Origin: an uncultured Collinsella sp.
GTDB taxonomy: Bacteria > Actinomycetota > Coriobacteriia > Coriobacteriales > Coriobacteriaceae
DNA: 64,000 nt
Assembly (NCBI GenBank): GCA_900541235.1
Contig: UQIW01000005.1
Coordinates: 38,630-102,629 of the forward strand
Reading direction: 5' to 3'
Shown: positions 52,345 to 60,601 of the stretch, in pieces
Numbering within the stretch: the stretch's first letter is position 1
Layout: each line of letters opens with the position of its first letter
The notes under the pieces: generated by a model
Seen by the model: the letters and a program-made list of their open reading frames with translations, nothing else
Databases searched by the model: none
What the model was told of the DNA's origin: nothing
Translations under genes and position numbers: made by a program

Positions 52345-52830
52345 TCACTCAAATTGCAGAGCCGCGGCTTGCGCCGCCTGCATCACGCGCTGGAGCGGCA
52401 CATTGTGCTCACGAGCAAGGCGAGCGCAGTCCTCGTACTCGGGCGCTGCACGCTCGCTGCCATCGGGCAGGGTTGCCACCTTTACGGCCACCTCGCCCCA
52501 AGGCGTTGTCACCTGCTCGAATCGGCGCGGCAGGCAAACGCGTTCCATCACCTGGCGACGAACGGCGTTGGTCGTGGTCTCCAAAAAGATAATCGTCTGT
52601 AGGCGCTCGATATCCTCGTGCGAGCAGATCACCTGCAACTGCCATCCGGGGCGACCCTTTTTGCAGTAGAGGGGTAGCCAGTGCACCTCGCGGGCGCCGG
52701 CCTCGCGCAGGCGGTCGGCGGCATAGGCGAGTACCTCGGGCGACGCATCGTCGATGTCGCACTCCAGCTTGACGATGGTCTCGGGCGCATCGGTCTCGCG
52801 GGACAGCGGAGATGTACTTCCACGTTGCAT
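52345..52830 (-). CDS. LarC C-terminal domain protein (nickel-pincer cofactor metallochaperone, stand-alone)
   Basis: About 161 residues matching only the C-terminal part of LarC: LECDIDDASPEVLAYAADRL, then VHWLPLYCKKGRPG, then LETTTNAVRRQVMERVCLPR. Full LarC inserts nickel into the pyridinium bis-thiocarboxylate cofactor of lactate racemase. In some lactobacilli LarC is made from two frames joined by a programmed frameshift. Here no LarC1-like sequence is found upstream, so this is a split or reduced form. The start is uncertain: 52830 ATG (AAAGGAA twelve bases before) or 52869 GTG. Confidence 0.75.
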   Translation of the reverse strand: MQRGSTSPLSRETDAPETIVKLECDIDDASPEVLAYAADRLREAGAREVHWLPLYCKKGRPGWQLQVICSHEDIERLQTIIFLETTTNAVRRQVMERVCLPRRFEQVTTPWGEVAVKVATLPDGSERAAPEYEDCARLAREHNVPLQRVMQAAQAAALQFE

Positions 52831-52977
52831 ACGGTCCGGTTCCTTTCCGCGCGGGCTCGTTTTGTTCACTCAAACGCTAGCACATCGCGGGCGGCGTGGG
52901 GGCGGCGTCATGGGATGGGCGGGACTTTTGCCCGTCGCGGACGTCGGCGTGCGCCGGGATCGTCCTCGCCCCTATCC

Positions 52978-53042
52978 AAACGTGTACGGCAGCCTCCAAA
53001 CACGTCATTTTTTGCAGCTTTTGGAGGCTGACGTACACGTTT
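52978..53042. repeat. Inverted repeat upstream of the PHP phosphatase gene
   Basis: Arms 52978-53000 and 53020-53042, 23 bases each, pair at 22 positions (AAACGTGTACG[g/t]CAGCCTCC core) around a T-rich 19-base loop. It lies in the 350-base gap 52831-53180, in which I see no gene. Confidence 0.8.
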
Positions 53043-53180
53043 TGAGGCAGGGTCGATGTCGTGCGGCAGCCCTTGCGCGCCGCCTGCCCTTTCCAGTCGG
53101 TTTCGACTTGTGGCGTTCCCGGCGCGCCAGGGGTCGCGCCATTACAATGGAGCGGATTCGCTTGACGCAAAGGAGCTGCC

Positions 53181-54092
53181 ATGTCTGCTTGCCCGCTGGT
53201 CGATTGCCACACCCACACCTCGTTTTCGGACGGCCATGCCTCCTTTGAGGAAAACGTTCGCGCCGCCGCGGCGGCTGGCTGTCGGGTCATGGTCTCGACC
53301 GACCACCTCACCTTGCCCGCCAGCATGGATGCCAACTGCGAAGTGCAGGTTACTGAGGGCGACCTGCCGGCACATCGTCTGGCTTTTGAGGATGCTCGCA
53401 AGCTTGCCGCGCAGATTGCGCCGGAGCTCAGCTTTATCTATGGCTTTGAATGCGATTGGTACGAGGGCTGCGAGCCTTTGGTTGAGCGCTGGTCCCAGGG
53501 CGCCGTCGTACTCCTGGGCAGCGTGCATTGGATTGGCAACCCAGGCGATATTGCGGCAGGTGCTGCGGGCACGGCGGGGACGGAGGACGTCGCTCGTCCT
53601 GATACACCCGATTCCCTTTGCGGTTGGATCGACGATGACACCAACCTGCATGTTTGGGAAAACTTAGACGTACGCGGCGTGTGGGAGCGCTATGTCGATG
53701 ACTGGTGCCGCGCCTGCGAGAGCCCGCTCAACTTTGATGTAATGGCTCACCCCGACCTGGTCATGCGCTTTTCGAAGGAAGGCTTTGCGCCCGATTTTGA
53801 TACGGCACCGTTTTGGGAGCAGATGGCAGAGTGCGCACACGATACAGGCCGCCGCGTTGAAGTTTCGACCGCCGCGCCGCGCAAGGGCCTCGACGACTAT
53901 TACCCCTCGACGGGGCTGTTGCGTTGCTTTGTCCACGCCGAGGTACCCATCACCTTTGGCTCGGACGCGCACCGCGCCTGCGACATCTGCTGGAATATCC
54001 GCGAGGCACAAGCCCACGCCTACGACTGCGGCTACCGAACCTTCGACATCCCCCACCCCACCGGCGAATGGGAACCCACACCCCTCGACTAG
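53181..54092 (+). CDS. hisK: PHP-domain histidinol-phosphatase (HisK type)
   Basis: A 303-residue PHP phosphatase. Metal ligands are visible in DCHTHTSFSDGHAS (residues 8-21), VSTDHLTLP, YGFECDWYEG, LGSVHWIG, DVMAHPDL and FGSDAHRACD. The family includes the histidinol-phosphatases of Gram-positive bacteria. Its position is telling: it converges on a complete his operon whose hisB encodes only the dehydratase, so this gene supplies the missing phosphatase step. The ribosome site AAAGGAG precedes the ATG. A central loop (AAGAAGTAGTEDVARPDT) is longer than usual. Confidence 0.85.
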   Translation: MSACPLVDCHTHTSFSDGHASFEENVRAAAAAGCRVMVSTDHLTLPASMDANCEVQVTEGDLPAHRLAFEDARKLAAQIAPELSFIYGFECDWYEGCEPLVERWSQGAVVLLGSVHWIGNPGDIAAGAAGTAGTEDVARPDTPDSLCGWIDDDTNLHVWENLDVRGVWERYVDDWCRACESPLNFDVMAHPDLVMRFSKEGFAPDFDTAPFWEQMAECAHDTGRRVEVSTAAPRKGLDDYYPSTGLLRCFVHAEVPITFGSDAHRACDICWNIREAQAHAYDCGYRTFDIPHPTGEWEPTPLD

Positions 54093-54104
54093 CCATCCCT
54101 TCAT

Positions 54105-54173
54105 AAGTTGCGGTGGAATAGGGATTGTTTTGCCTGATGAAGCGCTTAAACAGTCCCTATTTCACCGCAACTT
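54105..54173. repeat. GTTGCGGTGGAATA inverted-repeat element, copy C
   Basis: Arms 54105-54130 and 54148-54173, 26 bases, pair at 24 positions with both mismatches G-U compatible. It lies between the convergent PHP and hisE genes. Confidence 0.85.
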
Positions 54174-54212
54174 CCATGACCCCGTTACACCAACAAAGAC
54201 TGTCCCAAACGA

Positions 54213-54530
54213 CTAGTGGCGGCGGGCGTTGAGTTCGCCGGCCAGCTCGTCGAGGGTGATGCCGTAGCGCTCGAGCGTCACGAGCAGGTGGTAGACCAGG
54301 TCGCCGGCCTCGTAGCGGATGTGGTCGTGATCGTTATCCTTGCAGGCCATGATCACCTCGCTCGCCTCCTCGGCAAGCTTCTTGAGCAGCTCGTCCTCAA
54401 CGTCGGCCAGCAGGCGAGCGGTATAGCTCTCCTGTGGCGACGCGTCGCGACGACCGTGAATCACCTCGGCCAGCCCCGTCAGCGTCTCTCCGATATTTCC
54501 ATCCCGAACATTCGCAGTGCGCACACCCAT
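54213..54530 (-). CDS. hisE: Phosphoribosyl-ATP pyrophosphatase
   Basis: A 105-residue all-helical MazG-like protein catalysing step 2 of histidine synthesis. Motifs: SYTARLLADVEDELLKKLAE, EEASEVIMACKD and YEAGDLVYHLLVTL with the metal-binding acidic residues. AAAGGA precedes the ATG. It is last gene of the his operon, 46 bases after hisI. Confidence 0.96.
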   Translation of the reverse strand: MGVRTANVRDGNIGETLTGLAEVIHGRRDASPQESYTARLLADVEDELLKKLAEEASEVIMACKDNDHDHIRYEAGDLVYHLLVTLERYGITLDELAGELNARRH

Positions 54531-54576
54531 GGTTCAATCCTTTCTGGTTGGCCAAGCGCTTAGCCGAGCGCCCGCT

Positions 54577-54906
54577 CTACGCGAGTTTCTTAAAGAAGCA
54601 GGTACGGTTGCCGGTATGGCAGGCCGGACCCGGCGAGTCGACCTTGACCAGCAGCGTATCGCTATCGCAGTCGGCCCAGAGCTCCTTGACCTCCTGCATG
54701 TTGCCGCTCGTCGCGCCCTTGTTCCAGAGCTCCTGACGGCTGCGGCTCCAAAACCACGTGGTCCCGGTCTTGAGCGTCAGCCCCACCGACTCCTCGTTCA
54801 TCCAGGCAACCATAAGCACCTCGCCAGTGTCATACTGCTGAACCACACAGGGAATCAGCCCCTTGGCGTCGTATTTAAGATCCGCTGGAGTAGTAATTTC
54901 TCTCAT
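54577..54906 (-). CDS. hisI: Phosphoribosyl-AMP cyclohydrolase
   Basis: A 109-residue zinc enzyme for step 3. Motifs are [31 protein letters not shown], the metal aspartates in DCDSDTLL, and [11 protein letters not shown] at the zinc site. It is separate from HisE (not fused as in enteric bacteria). The start at 54906 gives the family N-terminus; the open frame continues upstream into a palindromic element. That 140-base structured gap separates it from hisF. Confidence 0.96.
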   Translation of the reverse strand: MREITTPADLKYDAKGLIPCVVQQYDTGEVLMVAWMNEESVGLTLKTGTTWFWSRSRQELWNKGATSGNMQEVKELWADCDSDTLLVKVDSPGPACHTGNRTCFFKKLA

Positions 54907-54944
54907 TTCAATTCCCCAATTTAAACATCGCCGGTCGGCGAGGG

Positions 54945-55038
54945 TTGTCCAGGTGCCGCAGGTTGCCGCGAAAGAGGAGCGACGCGTACTTTGGTACGCG
55001 AGTGACGGTTTAAGCGGCAAGATGCGGTACCTGGACAA
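54945..55038. repeat. Nested inverted-repeat element between hisF and hisI
   Basis: Outer arms TTGTCCAGGTGCCGCA (54945-54960) and its complement with one mismatch (55023-55038). Inner arms TTGCCGC / GCGGCAA are at 54963-54969 and 55014-55020. The apical hairpin is CGCGTAC-TTTG-GTACGCG (54983-55000). It lies within the his operon, ten bases from the hisF stop. Confidence 0.85.
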
Positions 55039-55047
55039 GCCGCAGCA

Positions 55048-55830
55048 TTAGAAGTCCAATCTCACAGGGATGCCCTGTGAGGCCATATACTCTTTGACTT
55101 CGCGAATGCTGAAGGTTCCAAAGTGAAAGACGCTGGCCGCCAGCACGGCGTCGGCTTCGCCCTCGATCACGCCCTCGGCAAAATGCTCGAGCGTGCCCAC
55201 GCCGCCGCTCGCGATGACGGGAATCGGCACCGCGCGCGCCACGGCACGGGTGAGCGCCAAATCAAAGCCGGCCTTGGTGCCGTCGCGATCCATGCTGGTC
55301 AGCAGGATCTCGCCAGCGCCGCGACGAGCCGCCTCCTCGGCCCACGCCACCGCATCGATACCCGTGGCGTTGCGACCGCCCGCCGTGAAAACCTCCCACT
55401 TGTCGGCACCGGATGCGCCGGGCAAACCGACGCGCTTGGCATCGATCGCCACGACCACGGCCTGGCTGCCAAACGCCGCGGCGGCCTGGCTGATCAACGA
55501 CGGGTCGCGCACGGCGGCAGAGTTGAGCGACACCTTGTCGGCACCGGCGGCAACCATGGTGCGCATGCCCGCCAGGTCGCGAAAGCCGCCGCCCACGGTA
55601 TAGGGAATGGCCAGCTCCTCGGCCGCATGCGCCGCCATCTCGATGGTCGTCGCTCGGTTGTCGCTCGTCGCGGTAATATCCAGAAAGACGACCTCGTCCG
55701 CACCCTCGCGGTCGTAGGCGCGGGCCAGCTCCACCGGATCGCCCGCATCGCGCAGGCTCACGAAGTTGACGCCCTTGACCACACGACCGTCCTTAACATC
55801 CAGACAGGGAATCACGCGTTTGGTAAGCAT
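55048..55830 (-). CDS. hisF: Imidazole glycerol phosphate synthase, cyclase subunit
   Basis: A 260-residue (beta/alpha)8 barrel joining PRFAR with ammonia from HisH to give IGP and AICAR. The catalytic aspartates are D11 ([14 protein letters not shown]) and D137 region (VVVAIDAKR). Phosphate-binding motifs are VGGGFRD and [21 protein letters not shown] precedes the ATG, which lies three bases after the hisA stop. Confidence 0.98.
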   Translation of the reverse strand: MLTKRVIPCLDVKDGRVVKGVNFVSLRDAGDPVELARAYDREGADEVVFLDITATSDNRATTIEMAAHAAEELAIPYTVGGGFRDLAGMRTMVAAGADKVSLNSAAVRDPSLISQAAAAFGSQAVVVAIDAKRVGLPGASGADKWEVFTAGGRNATGIDAVAWAEEAARRGAGEILLTSMDRDGTKAGFDLALTRAVARAVPIPVIASGGVGTLEHFAEGVIEGEADAVLAASVFHFGTFSIREVKEYMASQGIPVRLDF

Positions 55831-55833
55831 GGG

Positions 55834-56577
55834 CTATTCCTCCCCTCGGGCGGCGGCCAGCGCCTGAACCAGCGTAAAGTTGCCCTCGTAGAGCGCACGG
55901 CCGGTAATGGCGCCTTCAATCGCGACCTCACCCACCGCGGCCAGTGCGCGGATGTCGTCGAGCGTCGAGATACCGCCCGAAGCCACGACGGGAAAGCCCG
56001 CGACCTCGGCCACATGGCGATACGCCGCCACATCGATGCCCGTCTGCATGCCATCGCGCGCGATGTCGGTATACACCAGATGCTTAAAGCCCAGCTCGGT
56101 AAGCTGCGCCACGGCATCGTCGAGTGCCACGCCCGCGCCGTCGCGCCAGCCGTTCACCTTAACCTGGCCGTCGCGCGCGGCAATGTCGGCGACCAGCAGC
56201 TCGCCAAAGCCTTGGGCTGCCACCTCGGCAAAACCCGGCTCGGTCACCAGCACGGTGCCCAGCGCAATGCGGCGAGCACCATAGCCGGCCAGCTCGTCGA
56301 TGCGTGCGAGCGAGCGGACGCCGCCGCCCACGTCCACGGACAGACCGTCGACGCCGCAGATGGCCTTAATCGCCGCCGAGTTGGCAGCGCAGGTGTCCTC
56401 GTCCTCGCCAAAGGCAGCGGACAGGTCGACGACGTGCACCCAGCTAGCGCCCTGCTCGGCAAACGAGCGGGCGACAGCCACAGGGTCGTCGGAATATACC
56501 TTGCAGCGGCTGCGGTCGCCGCGCTCCAGGCGTACAACCTTGCCGCCGATCAGATCGATTGCGGGAAACAGAATCAT
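55834..56577 (-). CDS. hisA: ProFAR isomerase (HisA)
   Basis: A 247-residue (beta/alpha)8 barrel isomerising ProFAR to PRFAR. Signatures: FPAIDLIGGKVVRL (catalytic D8), VDVGGGVRS, YTDIARDGMQTG (second catalytic aspartate) and VVASGGISTLDD. In Mycobacterium and relatives the paralog PriA also serves tryptophan synthesis; the sequence alone does not settle which form this is. The start overlaps hisH by four bases (ATGA). Confidence 0.97.
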   Translation of the reverse strand: MILFPAIDLIGGKVVRLERGDRSRCKVYSDDPVAVARSFAEQGASWVHVVDLSAAFGEDEDTCAANSAAIKAICGVDGLSVDVGGGVRSLARIDELAGYGARRIALGTVLVTEPGFAEVAAQGFGELLVADIAARDGQVKVNGWRDGAGVALDDAVAQLTELGFKHLVYTDIARDGMQTGIDVAAYRHVAEVAGFPVVASGGISTLDDIRALAAVGEVAIEGAITGRALYEGNFTLVQALAAARGEE

Positions 56578-57275
56578 CGGCCGACCTCCTCGATGATGTT
56601 GACGAAGTTCTTAAGGATGCGCTGACCCAGCGCGGAGGATTTCTCGGGATGGAACTGGCAGCCCCACACGTTGCCATGGCGCACGATGCACGGGAAACTC
56701 CGTGTATAGTGCGTGCGCGCCAACACATCGGCGGCATCGACGTCGTCGGCCACCGCGTAGCTGTGGGTGAAGTACATGTTGGCGCCCTCGGCAAAACCGG
56801 CAAGCAGCGGATCGGCCGCACCGGCGGACGTCATGTGCACCTGGTCCCAGCCCACGTGCGGCACCTTCAGGCGACTCGACTCCAAGCGCGTGCACGAGCC
56901 GCGCATAATACCCAGGCCATCGACCCAGGGACCGTCAGCCCGCTCGGGGGCGTTGCCGTCGGCGACCACGCCCTTGTCCGCAGGCACGCCCTCGTTGCCA
57001 CGCTCAAAAAACAGCTGAAGGCCCAGGCAGATGCCGAGCAACGGAGTTCCAGCGGCGACGGCATCGAGCACGGCCGCCTCCTCGCCGCTCTGGCGCATAA
57101 AGGCGATCGCATCATAGAACGCGCCCACGCCCGGGATGACCAGGCCGTCGGCGCTGCGGATCTGCTCCGGATCGTCCGACGTGCAGGCGGCGGCACCGGC
57201 GCGCGCAAGCCCGCGCACGACGCTCGACAAGTTGCCCTTGTGGTAGTCGACCACCACGATCTTCGGTTCACCCAC
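56574..57275 (-). CDS. hisH: Imidazole glycerol phosphate synthase, glutaminase subunit
   Basis: A 233-residue class I glutamine amidotransferase that feeds ammonia to HisF. The nucleophile is the cysteine in GICLGLQLFFE, and the His-Glu pair is in CQFHPEKS. The start is taken as GTG at 57275, which follows AGGGAGG and gives the family N-terminus KIVVVDYHKGNL. An ATG 17 codons earlier lies in a palindromic segment and is rejected. Confidence 0.96.
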   Translation of the reverse strand: MGEPKIVVVDYHKGNLSSVVRGLARAGAAACTSDDPEQIRSADGLVIPGVGAFYDAIAFMRQSGEEAAVLDAVAAGTPLLGICLGLQLFFERGNEGVPADKGVVADGNAPERADGPWVDGLGIMRGSCTRLESSRLKVPHVGWDQVHMTSAGAADPLLAGFAEGANMYFTHSYAVADDVDAADVLARTHYTRSFPCIVRHGNVWGCQFHPEKSSALGQRILKNFVNIIEEVGR

Positions 57276-57301
57276 GCGACCCTCCCTTTTCTCATCGTCC
57301 A

Positions 57302-57340
57302 AATCCGCCACAAAGGGGACAGGCACCTTTGTGGTGGATT
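57302..57340. repeat. Palindrome between hisB and hisH
   Basis: Arms AATCCGCCACAAAGG and CCTTTGTGGTGGATT pair at 14 of 15 positions around a nine-base loop. It resembles the GGGGACAGG-type intergenic repeats elsewhere in the window. It may modulate message processing within the his operon. Confidence 0.7.
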
Positions 57341-57354
57341 GCGCGATCCGTCAG

Positions 57355-57942
57355 CTACAGTGAGCCCTTGGTACTGGGGATGCCCTGCACGCGGGTATCG
57401 AGCTCGCAGGCGTGGCGCATCGTGCGACCCACGGCCTTAAAGGCGGCCTCGATAATGTGATGCGAGTTGCTGCCCGCCAGCTCGCGCACGTGCAGCGTGA
57501 GCTTGGCGTCGCGCGCAAAGGCGTAGAAGAACTCGACGGCCAGCTCGGTATCGAAGCTGCCCACGCGCTCGGTCGGCACGGGCAGCTCGCAGTAGGCCTG
57601 CCCGCGGCCCGAAATATCAACAGCAGCCATCACAAGTGTCTCGTCCATGGCGATCGCCGCGTCGGCAAAGCGCGTAATGCCCGCCTTGTCGCCCAGCGCC
57701 CGGCAAAATGCCTCGCCCAGCACAATACCCGCGTCCTCGACGGTGTGGTGCGCATCGACCTCCACGTCGCCTACCGCGTGCACCGTCAGATCGAACAGAC
57801 CATGGCGGCCAAAAGCGTTGAGCATGTGGTCGAAAAACGGCACGCCGGTCGAGATATCGCACACGCCGCTTCCGTCCAGGTCGAGCTTGACGACAATATC
57901 GGTCTCGCCCGTCTTGCGGGTCACTTCGGCATAACGGCCCAT
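57355..57942 (-). CDS. hisB: Imidazoleglycerol-phosphate dehydratase
   Basis: A 195-residue monofunctional dehydratase (no phosphatase domain). The metal-binding motifs are FFDHML, DAHHTVEDAGIVLG, GSNSHHIIEAAFKA and the arginine at the N-terminus. Its ATG directly abuts the hisC stop and the ribosome site GGAGG lies inside hisC, so the two are tightly coupled. Confidence 0.98.
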   Translation of the reverse strand: MGRYAEVTRKTGETDIVVKLDLDGSGVCDISTGVPFFDHMLNAFGRHGLFDLTVHAVGDVEVDAHHTVEDAGIVLGEAFCRALGDKAGITRFADAAIAMDETLVMAAVDISGRGQAYCELPVPTERVGSFDTELAVEFFYAFARDAKLTLHVRELAGSNSHHIIEAAFKAVGRTMRHACELDTRVQGIPSTKGSL

Positions 57943-59058
57943 CTACATCTCCTCCTTCACCAGCGCGGCAAACGCAGCCAGTACCTCATCGTTTTCCTGC
58001 GGCGTGCCCACGGTAATGCGCAGGCAGTCCGCAAGGCCCGGTGCATAGCTAAAGTCGCGCACCAAAATCGAATACTCGTCGCGCAGACGCTCGCGCACGC
58101 GCGTAGCATGCGGCGTGCGCACGAGCACAAAGTTCGCCGCGCTCGGCCACGCCTCCACGGGCAGACCCTCGGCAGCCATTGCACGTAGGGCGCACAGCTC
58201 GCGCTCGCGCTCGGATGCGACCTGTGCCACCACGGGCGCGTACGCATCGCGGGCACGCACGCAGGCAAGCGCGGCGGCCTGGCTCAGCACGTTAACCGAG
58301 TAGATTTGGCGAATCGCCGCAAACACATCGATGACCTCGGGCGCCGCGATCACATAGCCCAGACGCGTGCCGGCGGCGCCAAACGCCTTGGACAGCGTAT
58401 GCAGAATCACCAAGTTGGGATGCTCGGCGATAAGCCCCCGCGCCGTGGTAGCCGCGCCAAACGAATCGTCCGCAAATTCAACGTAGGCCTCGTCGACCAT
58501 GACCATGCCGGGGCATGCATCGCACAGGGCCGCGACAAAGTCGAGCGGCGCCACGTCGCCCGTGGGGTTATTGGGCGAGGTCACGATGGCCAAGTTGCAC
58601 TCCGGCGCCGCGGCGAGCATGGCTGCCTGGTCGAGCTCAAAGCTCGTCGGATCACGCCACACGTCGCGCACCTCGGTCTGGCACAGAGACGCAAAGAACG
58701 CATACTCGCTAAAGCACGGCGGGCAGTTGAGCAGGGTCCGTCCCGCGCCGCCAAACGCCAGCAGGTAGTTATAGAGCAGCTCATCGCCGCCGTTTCCCAC
58801 GCAAGTATTCTCACGTGCCACGCCATGCCAGGCAGCGAGCTCATCGCGCAGGTCGTTGGACATGGGATCGGGGTAGCGGTTGAGCGGCGTGGCAGCCAAG
58901 GCCGCGTCGATCGCCTCGCGCACGCCAGCAGGTACGGGATAGGTGTTCTCGTTGGCCGAAAGATTGATGCGCGTGGGCGTAAAGTTGGGATCGTAGGGCT
59001 CGATACCGGCCAAGTAGGGCTGGACGAGCTCCTTCATGCGCGGCGTGAGTTCGGCCAT
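57943..59058 (-). CDS. hisC: Histidinol-phosphate aminotransferase
   Basis: A 371-residue fold-type I PLP enzyme. Motifs: LSANENTYP at the N-terminus, VGNGGDELL, SPNNPTGD, VDEAYVEF and the PLP lysine in TLSKAFGAAGTRLGY. A substrate arginine lies in LRITVGTPQEN. The start at 59058 follows GGGGAGG, one base after the hisD stop; the open frame further upstream overlaps hisD and is rejected. Confidence 0.97.
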   Translation of the reverse strand: MAELTPRMKELVQPYLAGIEPYDPNFTPTRINLSANENTYPVPAGVREAIDAALAATPLNRYPDPMSNDLRDELAAWHGVARENTCVGNGGDELLYNYLLAFGGAGRTLLNCPPCFSEYAFFASLCQTEVRDVWRDPTSFELDQAAMLAAAPECNLAIVTSPNNPTGDVAPLDFVAALCDACPGMVMVDEAYVEFADDSFGAATTARGLIAEHPNLVILHTLSKAFGAAGTRLGYVIAAPEVIDVFAAIRQIYSVNVLSQAAALACVRARDAYAPVVAQVASERERELCALRAMAAEGLPVEAWPSAANFVLVRTPHATRVRERLRDEYSILVRDFSYAPGLADCLRITVGTPQENDEVLAAFAALVKEEM

Positions 59059-59059
59059 G

Positions 59060-60496
59060 TTAGGCCTCCCCGCCGGTCGCGCCAGCGGCACCGCCCGCAG
59101 CCGCCGCCAGGTCCACGCCCTCGGCAACCGTCGTCACGGCGTCGCCCGGCCAAGCGACCTTGGTCAGGTCGGCAGCGGCGAGCGACTCGGCACTCACGGC
59201 ATCCTCGCCCTGCTCCAGCACACGGCGACGCAGAGCGGCGGATAGCGCGTGCGCCCACAGGCCCTCGGCCTCGGCCAGGCGCTGCGTCGCGGGAGCGTCC
59301 GAGAGCAGGCCCTCGGGCGTATAGCAAATGACGCTCGAGCGCTTAACGAACTCTTCGACCGAAAGCGGGTTGGAGAACATAGCCGTACCGCCGGTCGGCA
59401 GCGTGTGGTTGGGGCCGGCAACATAATCGCCGAGCGGCTCGGAGCTCCAAGCGCCCACAAAGATGGCGCCGGCGTTGCGAATGCCGCCGAGCAAGCCCAT
59501 CGCATCCTTGCAGTGCAGCTCAAGGTGCTCGGGCGCCACGGTGTTCACCGCCTCGACGGCGGCAGCCATATCGGCAGCCACCACGATGGTGCCTTCGTTG
59601 TCGAGCGAGGCGCGCGTGATCTCGGCACGCGGGGACTGCGTCACCAGAATGTCGATACCCGCCTCGACCTCACGCGCAAACTGCTCGTCGCAAGTCACCA
59701 GGTAGCAGGCAGCCAGCGGATCGTGCTCGGCCTGCGCCATCAGGTCGGCAGCGACCACCATGGGCTTGGCCGTGGCATCGGCCAACACACAGACCTCGGA
59801 GGGGCCAGCGACCATGTCGATTCCGACGTCGCCCGAGACAATCTGCTTGGCCGCGGCGACAAAGGCGTTGCCCGGACCGGTGATCTTGTCGACGTGCGGA
59901 ATGGTCTCGGTGCCGTACGCCAGCGCGGCCACGGCCTGAGCGCCGCCCACCATATAGATCTCATCCACGCCGCCGAGCTTGGCTGCCGCGAGCGTGTAGG
60001 GGCTGATCAGGCCGTCTTTTTGCGGCGGGGTCACCATGACCACGCGCTTGACGCCGGCGACCTTGGCGGGAATGGCATTCATGAGTACGGTGGAGGGATA
60101 CTGCGCGCGACCGCCCGGCACGTAAATGCCGGCCGCCGCGAGCGGGGTCACCTTAACGCCGAGCATCGTGCCGTCCGCACGCGTGGTAAACCAGCTCTGC
60201 TCGACCTCGCGCTGGTGGAACTCGCGAATCTGGCGCGCGGCCTTCTCGAGCGCGGCGACAAAGGCCGGGTCGAGGCCTTCGAGCGCGGCATCGATCTGCT
60301 CCTGCGGCAGGCGGAAGCTCTGCAGATCAACACCGTCAAAACGCTGGCAGTAATCGCGCACCGCAACATCGCCGTTGGCACGCACGTTGGCCACGATATC
60401 GCGGGCGGCGTTGACGATGTTTTGCGGTAGCACGCCCTTGCGGTTGAGCTGATTGGTAACGAGACGCTCGCCGGGAGCAAGTTTGATGGTCTTCAT
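59060..60496 (-). CDS. hisD: Histidinol dehydrogenase
   Basis: A 478-residue NAD- and zinc-dependent enzyme oxidising histidinol to histidine. Signatures: [46 protein letters not shown] and the base/zinc histidines in VAPEHLELH and [10 protein letters not shown]. It ends with an Ala/Gly-rich tail of about 30 residues that is not part of the conserved fold. It follows the hisZG fusion after 105 bases. Confidence 0.97.
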   Translation of the reverse strand: MKTIKLAPGERLVTNQLNRKGVLPQNIVNAARDIVANVRANGDVAVRDYCQRFDGVDLQSFRLPQEQIDAALEGLDPAFVAALEKAARQIREFHQREVEQSWFTTRADGTMLGVKVTPLAAAGIYVPGGRAQYPSTVLMNAIPAKVAGVKRVVMVTPPQKDGLISPYTLAAAKLGGVDEIYMVGGAQAVAALAYGTETIPHVDKITGPGNAFVAAAKQIVSGDVGIDMVAGPSEVCVLADATAKPMVVAADLMAQAEHDPLAACYLVTCDEQFAREVEAGIDILVTQSPRAEITRASLDNEGTIVVAADMAAAVEAVNTVAPEHLELHCKDAMGLLGGIRNAGAIFVGAWSSEPLGDYVAGPNHTLPTGGTAMFSNPLSVEEFVKRSSVICYTPEGLLSDAPATQRLAEAEGLWAHALSAALRRRVLEQGEDAVSAESLAAADLTKVAWPGDAVTTVAEGVDLAAAAGGAAGATGGEA

Positions 60497-60601
60497 ATCG
60501 GTATCCCCTATCGGTCGAGATTGTGTTCGAAAAACGAGAGGCCGGGCGGCGGCGCCAATTGGCCCGCAGCCCGTACGTTGGGGCGCCCGTGCGCGCTCGC
60601 G

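Noticed and set aside
52831..53180. Upstream half of larC (LarC1) joined by frameshift
   Set aside because: All three minus-strand frames were read; none shows LarC1-like sequence, and the region contains an inverted repeat instead.
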